Below, piece by piece: positions 1 to 7,577 of a stretch of DNA of 12,195 bases; within the stretch, counting starts at the first letter, position 1; every line of letters starts with the position of its first letter. The DNA is from a bacterium (GTDB lineage Bacteria; Spirochaetota; UBA4802; UBA5550): NCBI GenBank assembly GCA_024224995.1, contig JAAENB010001000.1, positions 1 to 12,195 on the forward strand, read 5' to 3'. The notes beneath the pieces were generated by a model, which saw nothing but the letters and a program-made list of their open reading frames with translations, ran no database searches and was not told where the DNA came from. Position numbers and translations under genes: made by a program.

Positions 1-39
1 CAACCAATGCCCTGCGGGCGATTCGGTCCCATACCAGAA

Positions 40-86
40 ATACCCCGGAGGGGTATAGTCATGTAGCCCGGGGATTCACCCCCGGG
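40..86. repeat. two GC-rich intergenic hairpins
   Basis: Two perfect stem-loops sit back to back. The first is ATACCCC / GGGGTAT with a GGA loop (40-56). The second is CCCGGGG / CCCCGGG with a six-base loop (67-86). Neither is followed by a T-run, so they do not look like ordinary Rho-independent terminators. Together with the adjacent repeat at 97-128 they look like non-coding intergenic repeat DNA. Bases 1-39 show no gene. Confidence 0.6.
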
Positions 87-96
87 TAGCCCCATG

Positions 97-128
97 CTGA
101 AACCGATCCATTTTTTAAAAACAGTTTC
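97..128 (-). repeat. dispersed repeat, copy 1 (inverted relative to 9622-9652)
   Basis: Read on the minus strand this begins GAAACTGTTT and ends ATGGATCGGTTTCAG. The same block occurs on the plus strand at 9622-9652, with one length difference and about two mismatches in the A/T-rich middle. The block ends are themselves partly complementary (GAAAC near one end, GTTTC near the other), so each copy could fold. The two copies bracket the toxin-antitoxin, protease and spike/effector genes in inverted orientation. Confidence 0.7.
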
Positions 129-144
129 TTCCGTATTTTTTCCC

Positions 145-399
145 TTATTTATATGCTTCTTTACGATGACGAATATAAAAAATCGTGATTTCTTCGTTTT
201 TTTCATCTACCTGATAGATTACCCGATAATCCCCAACTCTTAGTCTGTAGGTGGTTTCAGTGTTAACCAGTTTAGTTGAACTTTGCGGGAAAGGATTTTC
301 CTGTAGTGATTCAATTTTTTCCAGAATAGTATTTATATGCTGACGATCTATTTTTTTTAGATCTTTTTCTACCTGTTTTTTTATTTCAATTGTATACAC
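145..399 (-). CDS. RelE/ParE-superfamily toxin
   Basis: An 84-residue basic protein with the usual size and motifs of the RelE/ParE superfamily. An N-terminal strand (YTIEIKKQVEKDL) leads into two helices, followed by the conserved core TYRLRVGDYRVIYQVD (about 50-65) and the C-terminal strand IFYIRHRKEAYK. The basic residues R52, R54, R59, R77 and R79 lie where RelE-type enzymes carry their RNA-binding and catalytic arginines. Known members either cleave mRNA on the ribosome (RelE/YoeB type) or poison gyrase (ParE type); the sequence alone does not decide which. It lies 5 bases after the stop of the small gene at 405-581, on the same strand, in the antitoxin-first order typical of such pairs. 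Its ribosome site would lie in the antitoxin's last codons (AAGG), which suggests translational coupling. Confidence 0.9.
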   Translation of the reverse strand: MYTIEIKKQVEKDLKKIDRQHINTILEKIESLQENPFPQSSTKLVNTETTYRLRVGDYRVIYQVDEKNEEITIFYIRHRKEAYK

Positions 400-404
400 T
401 AAAT

Positions 405-581
405 TTACTTCAACCTTTTTTTTACTTCTTCCAAACTTAATGATTCGCCGCTTTTTCTTTCTGCTATTACAGAGAGATCATGCATATCCTCCAATAATTC
501 ATTGTACTCGTCTATTGGTAAAATGACGGCACTTTTTTTTCCTTTATCATCTACGATGTATTTTTCATGTAAAACTATCAT
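405..581 (-). CDS. Phd/YefM-like antitoxin, 58 residues
   Basis: A short gene read from ATG at 581-579 to TAA at 407-405. The translation runs MIVLHEKYIVDDKGKKSAVI, then LPIDEYNELLEDMHDLSVIA, and ends EVKKRLK. The pattern of a strand, an 'AVILPIDEYNELLE' helix start and a charged helical tail is typical of short Phd/YefM-type antitoxins, in which the N-terminal part dimerises and binds DNA and the C-terminal tail wraps the toxin. A good Shine-Dalgarno site, GGAGG, sits 6 bases before the ATG. The gene directly precedes the RelE/ParE-like toxin. Its expected job is to neutralise the toxin and repress the pair's own promoter. The start is supported by the ribosome site and by the palindrome upstream (614-631). 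Function is inferred from context and family pattern. Confidence 0.85.
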   Translation of the reverse strand: MIVLHEKYIVDDKGKKSAVILPIDEYNELLEDMHDLSVIAERKSGESLSLEEVKKRLK

Positions 582-613
582 CTATTTCCTCCATTGTTTA
601 TAAGTTAAATGTG

Positions 614-631
614 TATAAATTTTCATTTATA
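614..631 (-). promoter_or_regulatory. candidate operator palindrome of the toxin-antitoxin pair
   Basis: A perfect 7-bp inverted repeat, TATAAAT / ATTTATA, separated by 4 bases and centred about 40 bases upstream of the antitoxin start. A -10-like TATACA (minus strand, 617-612) overlaps one arm. Phd/YefM-type pairs are normally autorepressed at such palindromes. No convincing -35 box at standard spacing was found, so the promoter itself is uncertain. Confidence 0.45.
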
Positions 632-666
632 AGCAAGTATTTTTTATAGGATTTCCCGGAAATCCC

Positions 667-2082
667 CTACAGTATTACCATAGTTATACACATTACCGTA
701 AAGTTGCTGAAGCCATGTGCTGTCATTGACGCGATTAACGAGCCTCTCCACTCCCTGAGCAGTGCCAGGTTTATGCCGATTGCCATGAGTACGGGTATGG
801 CCAGTATTCCCTGGGGATGTATTGCCGCGAACATGAGCCCGGTGATGCCTGCTGAAAAGATTATGCCAAACCGGCCCCGCAGGTAATAATAAAAATTTCC
901 ACGGAAAAATACCTCTTCCATTATTGGGCCTATGACGCTGGCGAATGCTACCAGGAGTACCAGTTGAATTCCGCCTGAGTTTTCTACGGTGTATACTATT
1001 GGGTGTACCGGGTAGATCCCGGTGAGTTCCGTGAGTACAAATGTTATTATGGCCCCTCCTATGACTATGGGCATCCCCGCAAGGTACCCGATGATGCCGC
1101 TTATCATTTCCCGGATGATCCCTTTTCCCCGGACAAAGCCGATTCCCCGCATCAGCTGCTTCCGGCTCTCTCCTCTCAGCAGTATCCACAGCAGTGTCAG
1201 CGGCATGAGACAATAGATTATGAGGGTATACGCTCTGGGCCTGCTATCTCCAAATATCTGCATAATAAGAAGTATTCCCAGGTAGAGTATAAAGGCTTCG
1301 AAAAAAGCTATTCCTTTGTCCGGATCTTTTTCCGGTTCTTTTTTCGCCCGGGGCCATACCCGGTTTTGGAACAGGGTTCCTTTTGCCGCCCGTATTATGC
1401 CCAGTATAAAAAATATTATTCCCGTTACCAGCGCTGCCGTAAACACAAAGGAGAGGCCTGCGAGGGCTGCTACTATTTTTATTGCCGGTTCCATTACGGT
1501 TTCCCTGCGCGGGTCTTTATTGTCCACTCCATTGACCAGGGCCAGGTCGTAGTACCAGCGAAACCGTTTTTTCAGCAGGTCTTTCTCTTCCTGCGTGAGC
1601 TTTTTTTCTCCTTTCCCGTAGAGCCGTTCCAGGGCTTTGGCCTGTGCCTCTACTTTCGCAAGCCCTTCCATTCGCGCCTTTTTGGTTCCTGTTATGTCCC
1701 TGCGTATTTCGCGCAGCCGGCTCAGGGCTTTTTCTTTTCCCTGCATCTCTCCCACCAGGGGAATGGTATATACCTGGTCTGCCAGGGCTTCCGGCTTCAG
1801 ATCCAGTTCTCTTAATACCTCTTCCGAGGTGACGCTTTCTTTTGTTCCTTCAAGCAGGGGCGTTGCAGACAGTGCCGTCTTTAGCAGGTACTGCAGGCCT
1901 ACGATATATTTTCCCTGCATGTCGAGCATCATCTTATAGCGGGCTGTTGGTTCTCCGTATTGTTCCGGGCCTGCTGCTTTTTTATTGTGCTGATTGTACG
2001 TTGCGAATATTACTATCGCCAATAAAAGTATCCAGAGTATGAGTATGTATAATTTATTTGCTTTTTTTTGAAAGATTTTCAT
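667..2082 (-). CDS. CPBP-family intramembrane metalloprotease (CAAX/Abi-type)
   Basis: A 471-residue membrane protein. Residues 11-28 form an N-terminal membrane helix. Residues 35-195 are a charged, helical soluble domain. From about 204 onward there are roughly eight hydrophobic segments. The C-terminal part carries the CPBP (CAAX protease and bacteriocin-processing) signature: EEVFFR with E389, E390 and R394; FAAIH with F418 and H422; and HGFSN with H456 and N460. These are the conserved metal-binding and catalytic positions of the Rce1-like glutamate intramembrane proteases. Bacterial members act in protein processing, bacteriocin self-immunity or unknown envelope functions. The large soluble N-terminal domain is an addition to the basic CPBP core. 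The start at 2082 places the first helix at the N-terminus; the ribosome site (GGAAAC, about 13 bases away) is weak. It is transcribed divergently from the spike operon, so any functional link is only a possibility. Confidence 0.9.
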   Translation of the reverse strand: MKIFQKKANKLYILILWILLLAIVIFATYNQHNKKAAGPEQYGEPTARYKMMLDMQGKYIVGLQYLLKTALSATPLLEGTKESVTSEEVLRELDLKPEALADQVYTIPLVGEMQGKEKALSRLREIRRDITGTKKARMEGLAKVEAQAKALERLYGKGEKKLTQEEKDLLKKRFRWYYDLALVNGVDNKDPRRETVMEPAIKIVAALAGLSFVFTAALVTGIIFFILGIIRAAKGTLFQNRVWPRAKKEPEKDPDKGIAFFEAFILYLGILLIMQIFGDSRPRAYTLIIYCLMPLTLLWILLRGESRKQLMRGIGFVRGKGIIREMISGIIGYLAGMPIVIGGAIITFVLTELTGIYPVHPIVYTVENSGGIQLVLLVAFASVIGPIMEEVFFRGNFYYYLRGRFGIIFSAGITGLMFAAIHPQGILAIPVLMAIGINLALLREWRGSLIASMTAHGFSNFTVMCITMVIL

Positions 2083-2230
2083 TTGTCTGTTCTGTTTCCT
2101 TTTTGAGCTGCTTTTTTGGTTATTTGGATTCTCCGTGAAATTGGGTTTTTTGTCAAGGGTTTTCGATTTTGTGCCCTTGCCCCCTCTCCGGTGATTATCG
2201 ACAATTTTATTTATTTGTTTATTTTTTTCA

Positions 2231-2259
2231 TTGAATTGTGCTTTCTCCGGGTGTATACT
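2231..2259 (+). promoter_or_regulatory. sigma70-like promoter of the spike/effector operon
   Basis: A TTGAAT -35 box (2231-2236) and a TATACT -10 box (2254-2259) are separated by exactly 17 bases. Transcription would start near 2266, giving a leader of about 30 bases before the GGAGG site and ATG at 2296. The segment also fits the Bacteroidota-type pattern (TTG, then TACTTTTG), so it does not fix the phylum. The 2083-2230 stretch is AT-rich and shows no other gene. Confidence 0.6.
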
Positions 2260-2295
2260 TTTGTTTCATATTGCCGCTTATTCCGGAGGTGTTCC

Positions 2296-4176
2296 ATGTT
2301 TGACTATAAAGAACTTAATCGTATTAAAATGAACTATTACGACCCTGCTAACTCCACCGACCGCCTTGCTTACGAGATGAAGACCGGGCAAAGCACTTCG
2401 GGCAAGCCCAAAGTGGGCGGCAAAACCCGTACCCGGTTCCATGTGGGCTTTGTTGAAGATAACAAAGACCCGGACAAACTCGGCCGCATCAAGGTGCGGT
2501 TTCCTCAATGGGGCGAAGGATTTGTTTCACAGTGGATTGCCCTGATCCGGCCTTTTTGCGGTCCCGAAATGGGCTTCTGGGCTCTGCCCGGTATTGACGA
2601 AAAAGTGCTTTGTGTGTTCATTGGCGACAATACGGTTCGCCCCATGGCAATGGGCAATATCTACAGCGGCGAAACCGGCATTCCCGTTGATGACGTTTCC
2701 GATAATAATATCCGGATTATGACGTCCCCTTCGGGCTCCAAGATCATCTTTGACGATACTGAAGGCGAAGAAAAGATCATTGTCTCCATGAAAGAAGGCA
2801 AAATGCGCATGGTCCTGGATAAAGCCAAAGGAATTCAAATAGTAAACGAATGTGGGGATATAAATTTGAAGTGCCGCAAGCTTACTATCACAGCCGGTGA
2901 CACTGCCTCTATTGTTACTAAGAAAGCTCTCAAGATTACCGCTCAGAAAGAAATAAAAATTAAATCGAGCAAAGGCGCTAACTTCAAAGCTTCGGGCGAC
3001 CTTATTGTTAAAGGGCAGAAGATTGAACTCAAAGGCTCTTCCGGTGTCACTGCCCAGATGAAACAGATTGCCGCTAAAGACGACCAGGTCGTTGGCGTGG
3101 ATACCCATATTGAAATGGTTCCCGCCGGCCCCTCCATGGTGCCCACTCCTATTCCAAATCCCTATATGGGCAAACTGGCCGATAAACTCTCTACTGATGT
3201 GGAAGTTAAAGGCAAAGCCTGTGCCGTTAAAGGGTCCAAATCAAAAGCCACGCCCGGACATATTCCCATGCCACCGGGGGTTCAGTTCCAAAAGGCTCCC
3301 TCCAACGAGGGCGAGGTTACTATGGGGACGGTTCCCACTGTCCTGGTGAACGGTAAGGAAGTTGCCGTCCTTGGTGCCATGGTTAAAACATGCGGCGATC
3401 CTATGGATATGGAGACCTGTTCTATTATCGCGGCCGGTGCTTCGGTGTTTGTGCCCATTGTTATTCCCGGGCTTGAGTACGCCTATGACGCGAAAAAAGG
3501 CGGGACGCAGATGAATACGCGTGATCCTGTTGCCAAGCCGAAGGAGCCGGGTGAGCCCAAGGTGCCGAAGCTGGAGAATCCTCAGTGGGAGAAGTCTAAG
3601 GCTTCTGTTGGTGAAGAGATGAAGCTTGAGGTGACCTGTACTGATCAATATCCCAATGCCGGGGTTACTTTTAAAGTGTGGCCCGAAGGGGCGGACACGG
3701 CTAATGACTTTCCGCTGAAAACGCTTCATGGGCCGAATAAGGGTGGGAAGGCCGAGGCCCGGTGGCGGTATTCAATTGATGCGTTTGAGGTTCCTCCTGT
3801 AACAAGCGACCTGGTCGCTTTCTATAAGGAACGTTTAGGCGCGGATATCGATATGGATCTACTGGAACTTCTTGTCAAGAATTATGAAGATTCATTCGAT
3901 AATCCTACCGATAAAACCGCGAAATTTATTTTCACCGCCGACAGCTTCCGTTGTGAACAGGTGGAGAGTGAGCCTGCGGAAATTGGAGAGGATATTGGTA
4001 TTACCTTCCTGGATTCCAGCGGAAGTCCTTTGAAAGAAGTTGAGTATACCATTATCGAAGCCGATGGAAATAAAATCGAAGGGAAAACCAGTGAAGATGG
4101 TAAGATTGAAAAACCCGCCCGAATTCCCGGTGTTTTTCAAATACAATTCAAATATGAACCGAAAAAAGATTCTTAA
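2296..4176 (+). CDS. VgrG/gpV-like spike protein with PAAR-like and Ig-like C-terminal domains
   Basis: A 626-residue protein resembling the central spike of contractile injection systems (type VI secretion, phage baseplate V, extracellular injection systems). Residues about 48-125 (FHVGFVEDNKDPDKLGRIKV onward, ending PMAMGNIYSGE) form the gp5/gpV OB-fold. Residues about 138-260 are a repetitive, alternating hydrophobic stretch consistent with a beta-helical spike. Residues about 264-388 match PAAR-like (DUF4150-type) tips, with PTPIPNPYMGK, TPGHIPMPPG, VLVNGKEVAVLGAMVKTCGD and a glycine-rich end. The tail (about 428-492 and 553-622) has two beta-rich, Ig-like segments that could anchor cargo. 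There is no gp27-like N-terminal domain, unlike canonical VgrG. The start at 2296 is chosen over an in-frame upstream start at 2116 because GGAGG lies 6 bases before it and the upstream extension encodes a hydrophobic, family-unlike stretch overlapping the promoter. The stop codon overlaps the ribosome site of the next gene. Confidence 0.88.
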   Translation: MFDYKELNRIKMNYYDPANSTDRLAYEMKTGQSTSGKPKVGGKTRTRFHVGFVEDNKDPDKLGRIKVRFPQWGEGFVSQWIALIRPFCGPEMGFWALPGIDEKVLCVFIGDNTVRPMAMGNIYSGETGIPVDDVSDNNIRIMTSPSGSKIIFDDTEGEEKIIVSMKEGKMRMVLDKAKGIQIVNECGDINLKCRKLTITAGDTASIVTKKALKITAQKEIKIKSSKGANFKASGDLIVKGQKIELKGSSGVTAQMKQIAAKDDQVVGVDTHIEMVPAGPSMVPTPIPNPYMGKLADKLSTDVEVKGKACAVKGSKSKATPGHIPMPPGVQFQKAPSNEGEVTMGTVPTVLVNGKEVAVLGAMVKTCGDPMDMETCSIIAAGASVFVPIVIPGLEYAYDAKKGGTQMNTRDPVAKPKEPGEPKVPKLENPQWEKSKASVGEEMKLEVTCTDQYPNAGVTFKVWPEGADTANDFPLKTLHGPNKGGKAEARWRYSIDAFEVPPVTSDLVAFYKERLGADIDMDLLELLVKNYEDSFDNPTDKTAKFIFTADSFRCEQVESEPAEIGEDIGITFLDSSGSPLKEVEYTIIEADGNKIEGKTSEDGKIEKPARIPGVFQIQFKYEPKKDS

Positions 4177-4180
4177 GGAG
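4175..4180 (+). promoter_or_regulatory. ribosome binding site overlapping the spike stop codon
   Basis: AAGGAG begins inside the TAA of the spike gene and lies 8 bases before the ATG at 4189. Such overlap implies coupled translation, so carrier and candidate effector would be made together. Confidence 0.8.
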
Positions 4181-4188
4181 AATTATCA

Positions 4189-7100
4189 ATGACAGAAACC
4201 CCGGATAAAAAAAAGAAAGATGAGGCTGTGAAAGTAACGGTTTCTTCCGGTACTATGGACATGAAGCTCGAGACTAAAGAAAAATATGAGATTAAGGTGA
4301 CTCAACCGATCCCGTTTATCGACGCACATATTCACATCCAGAGCACTAACTGTGTCCCCCTGCCGGTTCAGTGGGCTAAAGCTTATTTTGAAAGCAGACT
4401 CATATGGTATGTTCCCACATCAAAAGAAAAATATACAGGCAGAAAAGAATTTTATGAGGCGATCAATAAAGGATTCGTGGCCTGGTTGGCCAGAAAGGCC
4501 AAACTTGGCGATTTTCCCCGCATTATGCGGTTAAGTACGGACCTTATTGCCAGGATTTTTATGAGGGAAGCGAAAGATTCCGATATGAGAAGCAATTTAT
4601 ATTGGCTTTTCTGGAGCGAAGAAAAAATGCAGCGTTTTAATAAGGCCATGAAAATACTTTTGGGACTTTTCAAGGAGGACGATGAAATCGATGAAATGGT
4701 CAAAAAAATATACCGCAAGCGTGCGGAAGCAGCATCTGAAATGACTGATATATCTCTCCGCCGCAAGGAGATCTATAAAAAAGAATTTCTAAAAGTAGCT
4801 GCTTATTATTTTAAGGACAAAGAACCGATTCATAGCACGATGATGCTCCCTATGGATCTTTCTTTCGCTCATTTTTGGGGCAGAATGGGACTTCCCATAT
4901 ACCTTCCTTCGGCTAATAAGAATTTTTTTTTTATTAACGATTTTGCTAAAGTTATGGTTGATTATAACACCGAAAGCGCAAATATTAGCGGATACGAAAC
5001 TACCTATATTGCTGAGGATGAACTCACTAACTGGTTCCTGGCAAAGTATAAGATAATGGATTATGACTTCGATTTAGAAAAATATATTACTGAATGTTGT
5101 GATTATCTTAAGTATGCCGCAGACGAAGACGCCTCTACCTTTTCTCATCCCGAAATGGAAAACTTGAAAGCGATAATTATCTGTGACGAGCTCACCTACG
5201 AAAAAACCGTAACCAATAGCGATGGCTCCAAAATGAAAACTTCCGTGAGCATCGATCAAATCTCAGATAAAGACCGGAGCAGCGATACAGTAAAGATTGA
5301 AAAAAAATCCGTGGTCGAGACGATATTAAAAGACATCGAGAAGAAGGATGATATCAGCGATGACACTAAAAGGGAAAAAGCAGTAGAGCAACTGAATAAG
5401 GATATTAAGTCCCTGAGAGACTCTTTTTCTGAGCATTTTATGCCTTCCTCCACAAAGAAGAAATATCTTCATTTAATTGAACCTATTGCCGGCGACAATT
5501 CCGAGATATTCGAGGAGTTTCGGCTTCAGATGTGGTATCATGAAGTGGCCTGTCTTTCTTTTCCTATTGGCCTGTATTCTTTGTATCACTATGATCCCCG
5601 GCGTCATATAACGGTTTCCGACGCTACAAGTTCTTCAAAAAGTGATGGTCCCTACAAAGTGAACAGGGGTGAAAGCCTGATCTCCTTTGCAAACCGGCAC
5701 CGGGTGATTCATGGCATCGCCAATGACGAAGAGGCTGCTGAAGAAATATGGAATTATACGAAAAACACCAAGGAATTACGATTACATGAAATAACCAGGT
5801 TCCACCCCAATTACCGGGACTCCGAACAGCCCCGTCTTATCTATACCGGTTATTATAACAATCGTAATAACTATGATTATTATTGTGACAGAACCACGAA
5901 ACTACCGAATAGTGCTTATACAAAAAGGGATAAATTGAAATATATAATCATTCATCCCCTTGAAAAGATATATGTTCCTATTTCGAAAAAAAAGAAAGCA
6001 GATGAGCATGATAAGGCTAAAAAGGATAAACTTGCGGCCATGGCCGCTAAAATTCCGAAAGAACATGTTTTTTTTAGTATTGACAAGTTTAAATTCAAAA
6101 CTAATTCATGGTATCTTGAACACAAATTCAGTCTTCTCGACAGGTATAAGTTTTTGCCCCGTTTATCTCCGGTTACTTTTATTAATGAGACCTATCTTAC
6201 TGAAAAGGTCTTTGTTCCGGACCAGTTTGTTACGAACGATGAGGTTTTCAAAAGACTTCTTGACCTTGATGACGGAACAGACGGAATTTTCTGGGGCATC
6301 AAAATGTACTCGGAGCTTGGTTATGAGCCTGCTGATTTTGATCTCTATCCTCATATGGAAGAATTATTTAAAAAATGTGCTAAGGAGAGTATCCCCGTTT
6401 ACTGCCATTGCTCGGGCTGGGGCATGACTATTGGCGATTCGCATTTGTATAAAAAAGCCGCAGGTATTGAAAAAGCGACATATGATACGTATGAGTCGGC
6501 CGATTACATTGATGCCACTTCCGTGGCGCCCAAGAAACTGGATATAAAGGCGCAAGAGACGTTGTTACTCGGCTATCATAAGGAGTATGAATGGTATGAC
6601 AGGGGAGCTATCAGAGACAAATGCAGCGACGAGCGCTGGCGAGAATATATGAAGAAAGATTTTAAACCCAAGAACTGGGAAATGGTTTTGGAACAAATCC
6701 CTGACCTTAAACTGAACCTGTGCCATTTTAGCGGGTTTCACGCCTGGCGAGAAAAGCCCGACTCCTTCGACTGGCGTCAGGATATTGTGGATATGATCAC
6801 TCACAAAGATAAGAAAAAGAAGGAATATCCTAATCTTTACACGGACATTTCCAATCTTCTCTCCGAAAAAAAAGATATTCCCTCGAAAATGAGTATCTAT
6901 TCCCTGAATAAACTTTCTTCGGGAGAAATGGCAATACTTAGGAGTATTTGTAGTGAGAAGGATGGAGTACTCAATTTTTCCTGGTTTGCGAGCCAAGAAG
7001 ACCGTCGGAGGGTTGAGAATATCCTTCGCAAGCGTGGGTATATTAAAGACGACATTGAAGCGATTGCCAAAAATTTAGCGAAAGCTATAAATGATGACTC

Positions 7101-7536
7101 TTCAAAAAATCTTAAGAACAGGATCCTCGCCGGTACGGACTGGTTTATGGGCGAGGCTTCGGATTTTTCCCAGGGCAAAAACTACGGGAGAATATTTGAA
7201 CTGCTGCGGTCCCTCTCCGGCAAACTCGATACGCCCTTTGACGCCTGGCACCAGTTTGTGGTCATTAACCCCCTAAATTTTTTGGGGCTTATCAAAGTTG
7301 ATGACGAGGGTAAGCCGAATGATTGTAAAATCGATGTTGAGAGGCTGAATAAGTATAAGGATCGTTGTGTGGAACGGTTGAAGTTTGATAAGATGATTGA
7401 CTTAATGAAGTTAACACCACCAAAAGTTGAGATAATAAAGAAAAAGTTTGAAAAAAAAATCAGCAAATTAGAGAGTTGTACAATAAAAAATTCGGAAGAT
7501 GTGAAAAAAGACGGCGATTTATTGATATTGAGCTGA
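4189..7536 (+). CDS. candidate injected effector: amidohydrolase-like barrel with nested LysM-like domain
   Basis: A 1115-residue protein without signal peptide or membrane segment. Motifs of the amidohydrolase (Amidohydro_2-like) TIM barrel occur in order. FIDAHIH carries H47 and H49, the HxH metal site. STMMLPMDLSF (216-226) and GLYSLYHYDPRR (461-472) resemble barrel strands 2 and 3. GIKMYSELGYEPAD (703-716) follows. VYCHCSGWG has H740, LNLCHFSG has H846, YTDISN lies at 884-889, and ILAGTDWF has the last metal-ligand aspartate, D984. Between strands 3 and 4, residues about 488-600 read like a LysM-type domain: YKVNRGESLISFANRHRV, EEIWNYTKNTKELR, then RLIYTG and, after an insert, EKIYVPI. 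Known family members hydrolyse amide, ester or C-N/C-C bonds with one or two metals; the substrate here is unknown. Position directly behind a PAAR-tipped spike, and ahead of duplicated lipoproteins, suggests an injected toxin acting in the periplasm (inference). A metabolic enzyme is the alternative, but the size, nested domain and context argue against it. Confidence 0.78.
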   Translation: MTETPDKKKKDEAVKVTVSSGTMDMKLETKEKYEIKVTQPIPFIDAHIHIQSTNCVPLPVQWAKAYFESRLIWYVPTSKEKYTGRKEFYEAINKGFVAWLARKAKLGDFPRIMRLSTDLIARIFMREAKDSDMRSNLYWLFWSEEKMQRFNKAMKILLGLFKEDDEIDEMVKKIYRKRAEAASEMTDISLRRKEIYKKEFLKVAAYYFKDKEPIHSTMMLPMDLSFAHFWGRMGLPIYLPSANKNFFFINDFAKVMVDYNTESANISGYETTYIAEDELTNWFLAKYKIMDYDFDLEKYITECCDYLKYAADEDASTFSHPEMENLKAIIICDELTYEKTVTNSDGSKMKTSVSIDQISDKDRSSDTVKIEKKSVVETILKDIEKKDDISDDTKREKAVEQLNKDIKSLRDSFSEHFMPSSTKKKYLHLIEPIAGDNSEIFEEFRLQMWYHEVACLSFPIGLYSLYHYDPRRHITVSDATSSSKSDGPYKVNRGESLISFANRHRVIHGIANDEEAAEEIWNYTKNTKELRLHEITRFHPNYRDSEQPRLIYTGYYNNRNNYDYYCDRTTKLPNSAYTKRDKLKYIIIHPLEKIYVPISKKKKADEHDKAKKDKLAAMAAKIPKEHVFFSIDKFKFKTNSWYLEHKFSLLDRYKFLPRLSPVTFINETYLTEKVFVPDQFVTNDEVFKRLLDLDDGTDGIFWGIKMYSELGYEPADFDLYPHMEELFKKCAKESIPVYCHCSGWGMTIGDSHLYKKAAGIEKATYDTYESADYIDATSVAPKKLDIKAQETLLLGYHKEYEWYDRGAIRDKCSDERWREYMKKDFKPKNWEMVLEQIPDLKLNLCHFSGFHAWREKPDSFDWRQDIVDMITHKDKKKKEYPNLYTDISNLLSEKKDIPSKMSIYSLNKLSSGEMAILRSICSEKDGVLNFSWFASQEDRRRVENILRKRGYIKDDIEAIAKNLAKAINDDSSKNLKNRILAGTDWFMGEASDFSQGKNYGRIFELLRSLSGKLDTPFDAWHQFVVINPLNFLGLIKVDDEGKPNDCKIDVERLNKYKDRCVERLKFDKMIDLMKLTPPKVEIIKKKFEKKISKLESCTIKNSEDVKKDGDLLILS

Positions 7537-7577
7537 TTCTATGGAATTGATATCAGCGAAAAAGGGATTGTAGAATT

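Noticed and set aside
40..86. CRISPR-like or terminator interpretation of the hairpins
   Set aside because: There are no repeated units with spacers, and no T-run follows either stem.
644..1213. Minus-strand 189-codon frame rich in H, R, G and N
   Set aside because: It overlaps the protease gene in another frame and has low-complexity composition typical of a shadow.
1003..1815. Open frame of 270 codons on the plus strand
   Set aside because: It is the antisense shadow of the CPBP protease gene; the translation has no recognisable features and no ribosome site.
2116..2295. In-frame extension of the spike gene by 60 residues upstream
   Set aside because: It would be hydrophobic and unlike the family, overlaps the sigma70-like promoter, and lacks a ribosome site, whereas GGAGG lies 6 bases before the ATG at 2296.
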